A DNA stretch of 64,000 nucleotides, taken from Solibaculum_A intestinale. GTDB lineage: Bacteria > Bacillota > Clostridia > Oscillospirales > Acutalibacteraceae. Below the pieces are notes generated by a model. The model was not told the origin of the DNA. It did not search any database and saw only the letters and a list, made by a program, of their open reading frames with translations. Where the stretch lies: NCBI RefSeq assembly GCF_040096205.1, contig NZ_JBBMFD010000010.1:1-64000 (forward strand), in the 5' to 3' direction. Positions within the stretch are counted from its first letter, which is position 1. Each line of letters opens with the position of its first letter. The position numbers and the translations under genes are program-made. Shown piece after piece: positions 14,675-23,613 of this stretch.

Positions 14675-15331
14675 TTATAATTGCAACATATCCCTGGCCC
14701 GCTCCATGCAATCTGAACAAACCGACAAATACAAGATATCGTTATATTCGCAACACATATCTCTTTCCGGCACAAAGGATCGTCCATGACGTTCTACAGC
14801 AATCAGACTTATCTTTCCTGCCACATCAAACTCGGAATACTTTTTCCCCTCCAAGCTGGCAGGAATTCGTACCTTTACAAGCTGGACATCGTTTCCCAAT
14901 TTGCGAATGACACGCCAGCTTCTGTTTCCTTCAAGGTATTCCATGACATTATCCAGTCCAAGGCGGGTAATGGATACTGTATATATCCCCATGGATTCAA
15001 ACATTCTCGCCCGTATAGGGTCATACATACGAGCGATAACTGTGGGAACATGAAATACATTTTTCGCAATGTTAGCAACCACTGCATTCAGCGAATCGCT
15101 GCTGGTACAGCCAATCACTACATCCGCCGAAGCAATTCCCGCCTGTTCCAACACGTCTTTGTCATATCCGACTCCGCAGATTGTTCGTCCTGTAAATTCC
15201 TCGCTCAAAGCCAGGAATGTTTCCGGGCTATTATCTATGACGATGACATCATGGTTTTTTCGTGCCAAATATTCCGACACCCGGACACCAAATTTTCCAC
15301 ATCCTATAACTAATGCTTTCATTGCTTTCAA
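14675..15331 (-). CDS. RCK/TrkA-family NAD-binding regulatory protein (first copy)
   Basis: The 218 residues again have TrkA_N (ALVIGCGKFGVRVSEYLARK, with DVIVIDNS for the nucleotide ribose) and TrkA_C (SEFDVAGKISLIAVERHGR). The start overlaps the stop of the P-type ATPase by four bases (ATGA), a strong sign of coupled translation. It is only distantly similar to the next RCK protein, suggesting a heteromeric regulator. No membrane segment is present, so it should act at the cytoplasmic face. Confidence 0.85.
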   Translation of the reverse strand: MKAMKALVIGCGKFGVRVSEYLARKNHDVIVIDNSPETFLALSEEFTGRTICGVGYDKDVLEQAGIASADVVIGCTSSDSLNAVVANIAKNVFHVPTVIARMYDPIRARMFESMGIYTVSITRLGLDNVMEYLEGNRSWRVIRKLGNDVQLVKVRIPASLEGKKYSEFDVAGKISLIAVERHGRSFVPERDMCCEYNDILYLSVCSDCMERARDMLQL

Positions 15332-18135
15332 CTCCTTTTCGCTCGGCGTACACGCAGTAATTTCTTTCTTGCTTCCTCAATGCCAAACACAATAAATGGG
15401 ATACAAATTAAGTAAAGCCACTCAATCCAGGAAATCGGCGCCGTATTGAAAATTCCGCTCAAGAACGGAATATACATCAGCGCAAGCAGAATCACTACCT
15501 CTATCACTAAGCCGGCATTGATATAATGATTACTGAACAGCTTTCTTTTAAAGACCGATTCATAATCCGTTCGGTTGTTCATGGCCATTCCCATCTGTGC
15601 GAAGACCACACCGGCCAGCATCATCGTTGTGGCCTCGGCATAACCGTGCGTCCCCTCCGCAGCCAGTGGTATACCCGGCCAGCCGTTCAGGAAGTTGGCA
15701 AGGAAATAACCACCCACAGAAAAGAGTGTGCCAAGCAGTCCATACCAGATGAATCCGACTAAAACAACATTCTTATTGAGCAACCGCTCTTTGGTGGAGC
15801 GCGGCGGTTGCTGCATCACACTTGCTTCTGCATGCTCAGCGCCCAAGCCAAGCGCAGGCACCATATCCGTACCAATATCAATGGTCAGAATTTGAAGTAC
15901 AGTTAGCGGCACGGGAATCATACCGCCGGAAAGCAGATATAAAGTGGGTGCTGCGGCTTCCGGCGTATTGCTGTCGAAAATATATCGAAGAAATTTCCGG
16001 ATGTTATTGTAAACCGTTCTGCCTTCTTCAATCGCCCGGACAATCGTAGCAAAGTTGTCATCGCTCAGAATCATATCGGCAGCTTCCTTGGCGACATCCG
16101 TTCCGGTAATTCCCATGGCAATACCGATATCCGCCTTTTTCAGAGCGGGAGAGTCGTTCACGCCGTCGCCTGTTACTGCGACAATGTTGCCCATCTCCTG
16201 CAAAGCGCAGACAATGCGGTATTTTTGTTCGGGCGCCATGCGGGCAAAAACAACCTCGCCTTTTAGCACTTCCTTCAGCACAGTATCATCCATCTCGGCC
16301 AGTTCCACGCCCGATATTACCCTGGCATCAGGGCTCTGGATGATGCCAATTTTGCGGGCTATACTCTCGGCAGTCAATCCATAGTCACCGGTAATCATAA
16401 TGATTTTGATACCCGCACTGCGGCACAGGCGAACCGCTTCTTTTACCTCACTGCGTGGCGGATCTTGCATCGCCACAAGCCCAAGAAAGGTTAAATTCTC
16501 TTCTACATTTTCAGGAGTATATTCACGAATCGATTCAGGAAGCGTTTCATCGTCTCTGCGTAACGGACGATAGGCCACTGCCAGGACACGCAAACCATCC
16601 CGGGCGTAAGTATCATTTGCCTGCATGATGCGCTGCCGGTCTTCCTCCTTCATCGGGCGGGAAGAAGAACCATCATAACAGCGTTGGCACAGTTCCATAA
16701 CCTCTTTGGGAGCACCTTTTACAAATGCGATTCGATTGCTTCCTTCAAAAGGTTCTCTGAGCTGATGGATAGTTGTCATGCGCTTTCTGCGGGAATCAAA
16801 AGGCAGCTCCATGACACGCGGAAACGTCTGATTCAGTGTATCCAGGTCAATGCCGCCTTTTTGGGCAACAACGCCAAGACACGCCTCCGTCGGGTCGCCC
16901 AGCACCGTGTAGCGTTCTTTTCCCTCCTCCGGGGGAAGCAATTTGGCGTTAGAACACAACGCAGCGCCACTGAGCAAAAGCCTTAATGCGTTGCTGTTTT
17001 GCGCCGTTACTACAATATCGCCATCCCGAATTTCCCCTTGCGGGGCATATCCCTCTCCGCTTACCGTCATTTCTGCACGCAGGTTCCACAGGTGATTGAC
17101 CGTCATTTCATTCTGCGTAAGGGTACCGGTTTTATCCGAACAGATGACATTGGTACATCCCAATGTTTCTACAGAAGACAATTTCTTGACCAGTGCGTGC
17201 TCTTTAGCCATTTTCTGTACCGCTAAAGCCAAAGATAGCGTTACCGCCGGCAACAGCCCTTCCGGGATAAATGCCACGATCATTCCCAGCGCAAAAAGAA
17301 ATGATTCCATCCACGGGTCTTTTACTAAAAATACCGCAATCAGGAAAAAGATAAGGCCAATACTGAAAGCAATCAAGGCGATTTGTTTAGTCAGGACATT
17401 TAGTTCCTTTTGCAAAGGCGAAAGGCTTTTTTCTGTATTTTGCGTCAGGTTTGCAATTTTCCCAAATTCACTGTCCATACCGGTTGATACAACCAGCACA
17501 CGGCAGGTACCCGCCGCCGCTGACGTGCCGGAAAACACCATGTTTTCCGCTTCCAAATAACTGCATTCCTGTTGTAAAGCATCGCTGCTTTTACGGATAG
17601 GATTGCTCTCTCCGGTAAGCGTTGACTGGTCGGCACGGAAATCATTGCTTTGAAGAATTCGGGCGTCGGCGCTGATGCGGTCGCCTTCTTCCAGAACCAT
17701 AATGTCTCCGGGGACAATTTCTGTTGCCAGTATTTTTTTCTCTTCGCCATCCCGGATTACTCGAGCGTAAGCGGGCAGCATCTTTTGCAGGGCGTTGGTC
17801 GCCTTTTCCGCCTTAAATTCCTGAAAAAAGGAGAAAAGGCCATTGATCAGATTGACGCAGAAAATGGCAATCCCCAACTCTAATGCGCCGGAAAGTATTG
17901 CCATAACGCCGCCGGCCCACAAAAGCAATGCCATCAAGCTAGTAAAGTTTGCCAAAAACTTTTTCAGCATGCTGGTCTGCTTCTTTTGCGCTAATTCATT
18001 TTTTCCGTATTGTTCTAAGCGCTTGTCCGCTTCCTCTTGCGAGAGGCCCCGCATATTGGAACCCATCAGGTGACAGGCTTCCGCTGGACTTGTGAAAAGT
18101 ATTTTTTCTTTTATGTCTGGAGTTTGGCTGTCCAT
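15328..18135 (-). CDS. P-type cation-transporting ATPase (type II)
   Basis: This is a full-length 935-residue P-type ATPase. The N-terminal cation-ATPase domain is followed by the actuator TGES at 174-177, M4 with PEGLLP at 291-296, the phosphorylation site DKTGTLT at 334-340, the nucleotide-binding KGAP, and the hinge TGDGVNDSPALKKADIG, then a C-terminal membrane domain. Type II pumps move Ca2+, Na+/K+ or H+; PEGLLP is nearer to Na+/K+-type pumps than to the PEGLP of Ca2+ pumps, but the ion is not settled. Two RCK proteins follow in the operon. It seems to be cargo, lying between mobilization genes and tnpV. Confidence 0.9.
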   Translation of the reverse strand: MDSQTPDIKEKILFTSPAEACHLMGSNMRGLSQEEADKRLEQYGKNELAQKKQTSMLKKFLANFTSLMALLLWAGGVMAILSGALELGIAIFCVNLINGLFSFFQEFKAEKATNALQKMLPAYARVIRDGEEKKILATEIVPGDIMVLEEGDRISADARILQSNDFRADQSTLTGESNPIRKSSDALQQECSYLEAENMVFSGTSAAAGTCRVLVVSTGMDSEFGKIANLTQNTEKSLSPLQKELNVLTKQIALIAFSIGLIFFLIAVFLVKDPWMESFLFALGMIVAFIPEGLLPAVTLSLALAVQKMAKEHALVKKLSSVETLGCTNVICSDKTGTLTQNEMTVNHLWNLRAEMTVSGEGYAPQGEIRDGDIVVTAQNSNALRLLLSGAALCSNAKLLPPEEGKERYTVLGDPTEACLGVVAQKGGIDLDTLNQTFPRVMELPFDSRRKRMTTIHQLREPFEGSNRIAFVKGAPKEVMELCQRCYDGSSSRPMKEEDRQRIMQANDTYARDGLRVLAVAYRPLRRDDETLPESIREYTPENVEENLTFLGLVAMQDPPRSEVKEAVRLCRSAGIKIIMITGDYGLTAESIARKIGIIQSPDARVISGVELAEMDDTVLKEVLKGEVVFARMAPEQKYRIVCALQEMGNIVAVTGDGVNDSPALKKADIGIAMGITGTDVAKEAADMILSDDNFATIVRAIEEGRTVYNNIRKFLRYIFDSNTPEAAAPTLYLLSGGMIPVPLTVLQILTIDIGTDMVPALGLGAEHAEASVMQQPPRSTKERLLNKNVVLVGFIWYGLLGTLFSVGGYFLANFLNGWPGIPLAAEGTHGYAEATTMMLAGVVFAQMGMAMNNRTDYESVFKRKLFSNHYINAGLVIEVVILLALMYIPFLSGIFNTAPISWIEWLYLICIPFIVFGIEEARKKLLRVRRAKRS

Positions 18136-18529
18136 ATCGCTTTCACCATAATTCCCTTCATATTGTAAAAAAATGATTCCGGTAATTTGTCCGGAGCCTT
18201 GCTAATCAAGAAGACAAACATCCATAAATATAACGTGATCTTGTCGTTCCCAATAAAAAGTGCAATATAATATGGCTCTATTAGGAAATAAAAATACCAA
18301 TTCTAATCTTTTTTAGTATAAAATCATGAGGAGAAAAAGTCAAGTTAATCCCTTAAGAATTCACAGTTTTTTTACTTTATATAATCCGTGACTTTGTCAA
18401 ACAAAATCGGAAACACAATAAAGACATACGGCTGGATTTTCTTATCAATCATGTTTCCGGTAACTTTGTAGAAATGGTTTTATGGTGGATAAAAAGTTGT
18501 ATGAAGCAGACGCCAGCAGAATTAGACCG
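18136..18529. other. AT-rich intergenic region upstream of the ATPase operon
   Basis: No gene is visible. The leftward ATPase promoter probably lies here; a TATATT-like box occurs near 18262-18275 on the minus strand, but no convincing pair of hexamers stands out. A 6-bp stem gaccgc/gcggtc (18525-18545) overlaps the tnpV stop and may end that transcript. Confidence 0.35.
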
Positions 18530-18925
18530 CTATTTTAGTGCGGTCATTTGTCCAAAAATAATCACTTGGTTGACAATTTCTGTTGCACAAATTCGAATGT
18601 TATTTATCTGTCCAACCCACTCCATTTGATTTTCCGCCTTTAGCCGCTCGGTCACACCCTCGTGCTCTGCCATCTGCTTTACCAACCGAAGAAACATATT
18701 CTCTGCCCGCTCATCAATATCAACAAGATAGCTATTCAGTTTGCCGCTTGTGAGAAGATTAGCGTATGTAATCCTATGGCATTCTTTCAGATACCGTAAA
18801 TGCCGTTGCCCCCATACTCCAATAGGTCTTGTTTCTTTTTCGGTGGGTAAGACGAGATTTGGCAAATAGCAATCGCCTTGCTGAGTATATGTGCCGCCCA
18901 TCTGCTCAAATATTGTTTTTTCCAT
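18530..18925 (-). CDS. tnpV: Transposon-encoded protein TnpV
   Basis: The 131 residues match TnpV of Tn4451-type elements: MEKTIFEQMGGTYTQQGDCYLPNL split near residue 17, then GVWGQRHLRYLKECHRITYANLLTSGKL, then a helical LVDIDERAENMFLRLVKQMAE. Function is unknown. It is 8.4 kb from tnpX, on the far side of the ATPase cargo, which is why I read 8.4-19.2 kb as one element. Four bases separate it from the small gene upstream. Confidence 0.85.
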   Translation of the reverse strand: MEKTIFEQMGGTYTQQGDCYLPNLVLPTEKETRPIGVWGQRHLRYLKECHRITYANLLTSGKLNSYLVDIDERAENMFLRLVKQMAEHEGVTERLKAENQMEWVGQINNIRICATEIVNQVIIFGQMTALK

Positions 18926-18929
18926 AACC

Positions 18930-19115
18930 TTAAACCTCCGCCATCTTTATCTTGAATTTCTTAATAGGTGCGTTGACTACTTTGATTAGAACATCATCTA
19001 CTGCGTCCGTATATCTGTCTTGTGCAAGTAATTTGTTCCGCAGCGCATTAAGAGCATTTAGAATAATTCTCCGTTCACTTTCATCAATCGCTATGTAATA
19101 TTTTTGATTTCGCAT
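18930..19115 (-). CDS. Small element-encoded protein next to tnpV
   Basis: A 61-residue, charged, helical protein (MRNQKYYIAIDESERRIIL...) lies directly before tnpV on the same strand with a good ribosome site (GGGAGG). I recall similar short proteins beside tnpV in other clostridial elements; no domain or function is known to me. Confidence 0.65.
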   Translation of the reverse strand: MRNQKYYIAIDESERRIILNALNALRNKLLAQDRYTDAVDDVLIKVVNAPIKKFKIKMAEV

Positions 19116-19197
19116 ATCTGCTTACCTCCCTCGCCTACATTGTAGCAAGGAAGTTTTTGCTTGACGAATGTGCGATTTTATTTTTGAACATAAAGAA

Positions 19198-19235
19198 AGA
19201 CAGCGTAAAAAGCATTTTTGCCTTCTACGCTGTCT
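19198..19235. terminator. Perfect 10-bp hairpin beyond the tnpV pair
   Basis: Arms agacagcgta (19198-19207) and tacgctgtct (19226-19235) pair perfectly around an 18-nt loop. It lies upstream of the leftward small gene and near the probable right edge of the element. There is no long T run, so terminator function is uncertain. Confidence 0.45.
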
Positions 19236-19319
19236 CTTGCCTTTGCTATTGCCCGTAAAGTATATTTCAATGTTGTTTTAAATTACTGCCTTATGTGGCG
19301 TTAGCATTTGGAAACCCCT

Positions 19320-19469
19320 GTTTTGGAGGGAAGCCGGTGCGACCCGCAAAATCGCGGCTGCACCCCCCCTTCACTCCAAAACGCAATCAGGCGGCATAGG
19401 CCAGCCCGTCCCCGGTGCTGATCTATGCCGCCTACTTGCCTGTATGGGCGCTTACTGTATCGCCCATAT
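19320..19469. repeat. Nested inverted repeats at the element/recombinase boundary
   Basis: Three inverted repeats follow each other: gttttggag/ctccaaaac (19320-19328, 19374-19382), aggcggcatag/ctatgccgcct (19389-19399, 19423-19433, perfect 11 bp), and tatgggcg/cgcccata (19443-19450, 19462-19469), the last overlapping the stop of the downstream recombinase. They sit where composition changes from AT-rich to GC-rich, so they may be terminators or an attachment region. Confidence 0.45.
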
Positions 19470-20993
19470 CAACCGTTCTAATTTATCACTTCTGTATGTA
19501 TGGTTGTGTGGATTGGGAACGGTTTGGTCTGCAAAAGAAGAAAGATGCACCGTCACCTGCCCGTCCGCCTCCACTATAATGGCGTCCACCGTTTCTCTAA
19601 GCAGGGCGTTGGTCAGGGTTTCCCCCCGAAGGAGCAGGGCGGGCGCAAAGGCGGAAAGGGGAGGGGTTTCCTCTCCTTGGGGACATGCTGCCAAGCGCTG
19701 GTTCACTTTGGCAAGCTCCTCCTGGACCCGGGCGAGCTTGTCTCTGAGCTCTTCCATTTCAATTAAGTCGTTTTCGTATAAGGTAAGGAGTTTTTCCCGG
19801 CTGCGCGCGAGCCGCGTTGCTTCCCTTTGCTCCGCTTCCCGGTCCATCCCTCCCGAACCGCTTGCACAAAGCCGGAGATACTCCTGCCGGATGCGTTCTG
19901 CCGTGCCCGGGACGGCTTGCAGAAAGGAAAGAAGGTAGCCCGCAATCCCCTGCAAAAGCGCTCCTTCGTCCACTGCGGCGGTGTTCGGGCAGCTTTTTGC
20001 CCCGTCGCCGTTTCGTTTGGCGCAGACCCAGCGTACATAGGTGTTCTGATAGGTGCGGCTTAAGCGCCGGAAGGACCGGCCGCACACCCCGCAGGTGAGC
20101 AGTGTGCTCAAGGGATGGGCGCTGTTTTGCCGCCGCCCCGCCTCCAGCTGCCTCGCCCGCCGCCCGGCCGCCGCCTTCTGGGCCAGGAGAAAGACCTCGT
20201 CCTCCACAATGCGAAGCTTCGGACGATCGGCCACCAACCACTCGGCCGGGTCCCGGCCCCGCCGCTGGCCGGTGAGAAAATCGGCCACCTCCTCCTTGCC
20301 GTTTAGCACCCGCCCGGTGTATAAGGGGTTTTTCAGAATCCGGGACACGGCCGTTTGGCTGAAGGCGCAGCCCCGCTTGGTGCGGGCCCCCTGGGCGTTG
20401 AGCAAAGCCGCAATTCTTCCCGCGCCGTACCCTTCCTGGGTGTACAGAGAAAAAATGCGCCGTACCACCGCGGCCTCGGCCGGGTTGACTGCCAGATCAA
20501 AATACTCCCCGTTTTTCTTGTCGTAGCCGTAAACCAGGTTCGGTACCCGTCCTTTCTCCGCGTTGAGCCGCTTACCGAACTTGACACGCTTGGAGGTGTT
20601 CGCACTTTCCTCCTGGGCCAGCGCCCCGAACACCGTCAGAACAAACTCGGAGTTGCCCAGTACCGTCTGGCTGGAAGTCAGGAAAAACGTGTCGATCCCC
20701 ATGGCTTTGAGGGCCCGCGTGCTTTGCAGCAGATCCACCGTGTTGCGGGCGAAGCGGCTGATGTCCTTGACCGCCACCAGGTCGAAGGCTCCCGTCTTCG
20801 CGTCCTGCAGCAAACGCAGAAACGCCCGCCGGTTTTTGGTTTTCGTACCGGAAATTCCTTCGTCCGCATAGATGTCCACTAGGGTATGCCCGTTTTTGCG
20901 GGCGAATTCTTCAAAAAACGCCTTCTGCGCCTGCAGGCTGTTGAGCTGGTCCTCCTTATCGGTGGAAACCCGGCAGTATGCGGCCACGCGCAT
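19452..20993 (-). CDS. Large serine recombinase, GC-rich, distinct from TnpX
   Basis: This 513-residue recombinase has the resolvase domain (VAAYCRVSTDKEDQLNSL, catalytic serine at residue 10; YADEGISGTKTKNR; VKDISRFARNTVDLL), a recombinase domain (GYGAGRIAALLNAQG), a zinc ribbon (LTCGVCGRSFRRL ... WVCAKRN ... CPNT) and a coiled coil. Its GC-rich codon use matches the genes to the right instead of the transposon to the left. It may be the integrase of another, older insertion. A GGGAGGGGG ribosome site precedes the ATG. Its upstream region contains a perfect gagac/gtctc stem at 21020-21034. Confidence 0.9.
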   Translation of the reverse strand: MRVAAYCRVSTDKEDQLNSLQAQKAFFEEFARKNGHTLVDIYADEGISGTKTKNRRAFLRLLQDAKTGAFDLVAVKDISRFARNTVDLLQSTRALKAMGIDTFFLTSSQTVLGNSEFVLTVFGALAQEESANTSKRVKFGKRLNAEKGRVPNLVYGYDKKNGEYFDLAVNPAEAAVVRRIFSLYTQEGYGAGRIAALLNAQGARTKRGCAFSQTAVSRILKNPLYTGRVLNGKEEVADFLTGQRRGRDPAEWLVADRPKLRIVEDEVFLLAQKAAAGRRARQLEAGRRQNSAHPLSTLLTCGVCGRSFRRLSRTYQNTYVRWVCAKRNGDGAKSCPNTAAVDEGALLQGIAGYLLSFLQAVPGTAERIRQEYLRLCASGSGGMDREAEQREATRLARSREKLLTLYENDLIEMEELRDKLARVQEELAKVNQRLAACPQGEETPPLSAFAPALLLRGETLTNALLRETVDAIIVEADGQVTVHLSSFADQTVPNPHNHTYRSDKLERLIWAIQ

Positions 20994-21168
20994 GTCATCC
21001 CCCTCCCTTCGCTTAAGTACGGAGACAGCAGTCTCTGGGACATGCCTATGCGCTGCCCGGTCCGGTTATGTAGGACAGGCGAAAGCCCTGCGAAAGAGCG
21101 GACGCTGGTGAAAAAAGAAAAAAGGAAGGGAGTTTTGGCAATACCAGGAAGAAAAGGCCGAGTTAGCG

Positions 21169-21197
21169 TTGACTTATTCAGCAGAAAAATCTATAAT
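21169..21197 (+). promoter_or_regulatory. Near-consensus SigA promoter for the polysaccharide locus
   Basis: TTGACT (21169-21174) and TATAAT (21192-21197) are separated by exactly 17 bp. Transcription would start near 21204, about 50 bp before the aminotransferase start. Confidence 0.8.
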
Positions 21198-21253
21198 AAA
21201 AAAGAATATAGTCAAAAAAACCGTTGGAAACCGGTATAGATAAGAGGAATGGT

Positions 21254-22378
21254 ATGAGCAAGCGAATTTATTTATCTTCTCCCACTATGCACGGAGAGGA
21301 ACAGCGTTATATCAAAGAGGCGTTTGACACCAATTGGGTGGCACCGCTGGGTACCAATGTAAACGAATTCGAAAAGGAACTGGCGTCTTATGTGGGGGTG
21401 GGCCACGCGGCTGCGCTGAGCGCGGGGACCGCTGCGCTCCACCTGGCCATGAAACTGGCGGGCGTCACCGACGGGGACGTGGTCTTTTGCTCGGATTTGA
21501 CCTTTGCCGCCACGGTAAATCCGGTTTCCTACGAAAAGGGCGTGCAGGTCTTTCTCGACAGTGAGGAAGAAAGCTGGAATATGGACCCGCGGGCCCTAGA
21601 AAAAGCGTTTGAAAAATACCCGAACCCCAAGGCGGTCGTGCTGGTCAACCTGTACGGGACCCCTGCCAAGCTGGATGCAATCAAAGACATTTGCAGCGCC
21701 CATCAGGTCCCCTTGATTGAAGACGCGGCGGAGAGTCTGGGTGCCGTTTACCACGGCAAGCAGACCGGAACCTTTGGAACGTTCGGTGTTTTTTCGTTTA
21801 ACGGCAATAAAATCATCACCACCTCCGGCGGAGGGATGCTGGTGTCCGACGACGCAGCGGCCATCGAAAAGGCCCGGTTCTGGGCCACCCAGTCGAGAGA
21901 CCCGGCCCGCCATTACCAGCACAGCGAGATCGGCTATAATTACCGCATGTCCAACATTGTCGCGGGCATTGGCCGGGGGCAGCTCAAGGCGCTCGACCTG
22001 CACATCCAGAAGAAAAAAGCCATTTACGAGACGTATCAGAAGGAATTCGCCTCCATCCCGGAAATCCGTATGAACCCCTACCTGCCCGGTTCCGCGCCCA
22101 ACTTCTGGCTCTCCTGCATGACCATCGACCCCGCCTCTAAGGTGACTCCCTTAGATGTGATGGTGGCGCTGGAACAGGAGAACATCGAATCCCGTCCCAT
22201 CTGGAAGCCGATGCATATGCAGCCGGTGTTTGCAACGCACGACTTTATTCAGGTGGCCGACGGGGTCCCGGTGAGCGAACGGATTTTTGAACGGGGCGTC
22301 TGCCTGCCCTCCGACGTGAAGAACACTGAAGAGGACATGGAAAGAATCATCGGGATCGTCAAGGGCCTTTTCGCTTAA
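21254..22378 (+). CDS. DegT/DnrJ/EryC1-family sugar aminotransferase
   Basis: A PLP-dependent aminotransferase that would convert a nucleotide-linked keto-sugar to an amino-sugar. The PLP lysine is about K186 in SFNGNKIITTSGGGM; LIEDAAESLGA supplies the cofactor-binding aspartate, and SAGTAALHLA binds phosphate. Length (374) and sequence resemble PglE-type 4-aminotransferases. I chose ATG 21254 (GAGGAATGGT upstream) over an in-frame TTG at 21224. It is first in the locus, behind a strong promoter. A NeuD/PglD-like acetyltransferase that could act on the product is encoded 17 kb downstream; no PglF-like dehydratase is visible. Confidence 0.9.
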   Translation: MSKRIYLSSPTMHGEEQRYIKEAFDTNWVAPLGTNVNEFEKELASYVGVGHAAALSAGTAALHLAMKLAGVTDGDVVFCSDLTFAATVNPVSYEKGVQVFLDSEEESWNMDPRALEKAFEKYPNPKAVVLVNLYGTPAKLDAIKDICSAHQVPLIEDAAESLGAVYHGKQTGTFGTFGVFSFNGNKIITTSGGGMLVSDDAAAIEKARFWATQSRDPARHYQHSEIGYNYRMSNIVAGIGRGQLKALDLHIQKKKAIYETYQKEFASIPEIRMNPYLPGSAPNFWLSCMTIDPASKVTPLDVMVALEQENIESRPIWKPMHMQPVFATHDFIQVADGVPVSERIFERGVCLPSDVKNTEEDMERIIGIVKGLFA

Positions 22379-22455
22379 GAAAAAACCAATTGTGCACCCC
22401 GGAGAAAAGAAACGCGGCTTTTCTCCAGATTTCGATCCCATTTAGGAGCGTGTCC

Positions 22456-23613
22456 ATGAAAAAACTCTGCATCATTACCACTGTGTCCATGACGCTGGAA
22501 TCCTTTGTACTCGACGGTGTCAAGGCGCTGCACGAAACCCATCCGGACTGGGAGATTACCTTTGTCTGCAGCCACAACGAGCGGTTTGCGACGTCCCTTC
22601 CGTCCTACATCCGGTTTTTTCCCATCAAAATGGAACGGGGCGTGAGCCTGTCGGGTCTGGCGGCGGTTTCCCAGATGAAAAAGCTCTTTGGCAGGGAACG
22701 GTTCGACCTGGTTCAGTACGCCACGCCCAACGCCTCTTTGTACGCTTCCATCGCGGCCAAGCGAAAAAAGGTCCCGGTACGGCTTTACTGCCAGTGGGGC
22801 ATCCGGTATGTGGGTTTTGAGGGATTTGGCCGCCGGGTCTTCAAAAGCCTGGAAAAGACTGTCTGCCGCAATTCCACCCATATCCGGGCGGTCAGCTTCT
22901 TAAACAAGCAGTTTGCAGTGGAGGAAGGCCTCTACCCGGAGGATAAGGCGGTGGTGCTCGGTCAAGGCGGAACCATCGGCGTGGATTTGGAGGAGTATAT
23001 TCTTGCTCCGAAAAAGGAATGGCGGACGAAAATCCGCAGTGCCTGCCGGCTGGGAGACGGCGTGGTGTTCGGCTTTGTAGGCCGCATCTCCAGGGATAAG
23101 GGGAGCGAAGAACTTTTGCGTGCGTTTCGCTCCATTCACGGGCTCGACCCCACCACAAAGCTGCTGATGGTAGGAACCTTTGAGGCGGACGAGAGCATGG
23201 ATCAGGAGCTGCTCGACTGGGCGAAAAGCTGCCCGGACGTGGTGTTTACCGGCCGGGTGGACAAGCATGACCTGCGCGAGTATTACGCGGCCATGGACGT
23301 ATATGTGCATCCCTCCTACCGGGAAGGCTTCGGCATGGTGCTGCAGGAGGCGGCTGCCATGGAATGCGCCATTGTCACCACCGACATTCCCGGCGCGTCG
23401 GAGGTAATGGAGGAAGGAATTTCCTGCTTGCTGGCAAAACCCAGAGACAGCGAAAGCTTACAAAACCAGATGACGGCCTTCTTAAAGGATCCCCGTCTGC
23501 GCGAACGTTATGGAACACAGGCCCGGCTTCGGGTGGAAACTTATTTCGACCGCAGGCGGATGATCGAAGAACAGTGCAGGGAATACGAAAGATTGCTGGA
23601 GGAAACGACATGA
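22456..23613 (+). CDS. GT4-family glycosyltransferase
   Basis: A GT-B-fold transferase of 385 residues. The C-terminal domain holds VVFGFVGRISRDKGSEELL (glycosyltransferase group 1) and the EX7E-type PSYREGFGMVLQEAAAMECA. It starts at 22456 after TTTAGGAGCG. It should add a sugar from a nucleotide donor on the inner membrane face during repeat-unit assembly; donor and acceptor are unknown. It overlaps the aldolase gene by four bases. Confidence 0.88.
   Translation: MKKLCIITTVSMTLESFVLDGVKALHETHPDWEITFVCSHNERFATSLPSYIRFFPIKMERGVSLSGLAAVSQMKKLFGRERFDLVQYATPNASLYASIAAKRKKVPVRLYCQWGIRYVGFEGFGRRVFKSLEKTVCRNSTHIRAVSFLNKQFAVEEGLYPEDKAVVLGQGGTIGVDLEEYILAPKKEWRTKIRSACRLGDGVVFGFVGRISRDKGSEELLRAFRSIHGLDPTTKLLMVGTFEADESMDQELLDWAKSCPDVVFTGRVDKHDLREYYAAMDVYVHPSYREGFGMVLQEAAAMECAIVTTDIPGASEVMEEGISCLLAKPRDSESLQNQMTAFLKDPRLRERYGTQARLRVETYFDRRRMIEEQCREYERLLEETT

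Noticed and set aside
20994..21168. Cyclic-di-GMP or other known riboswitch before the polysaccharide locus
   Set aside because: A GCGAAAGAGC tetraloop and a gagac/gtctc stem are seen, but the class I GEMM core does not fit on either strand, and the strong promoter lies downstream of it.
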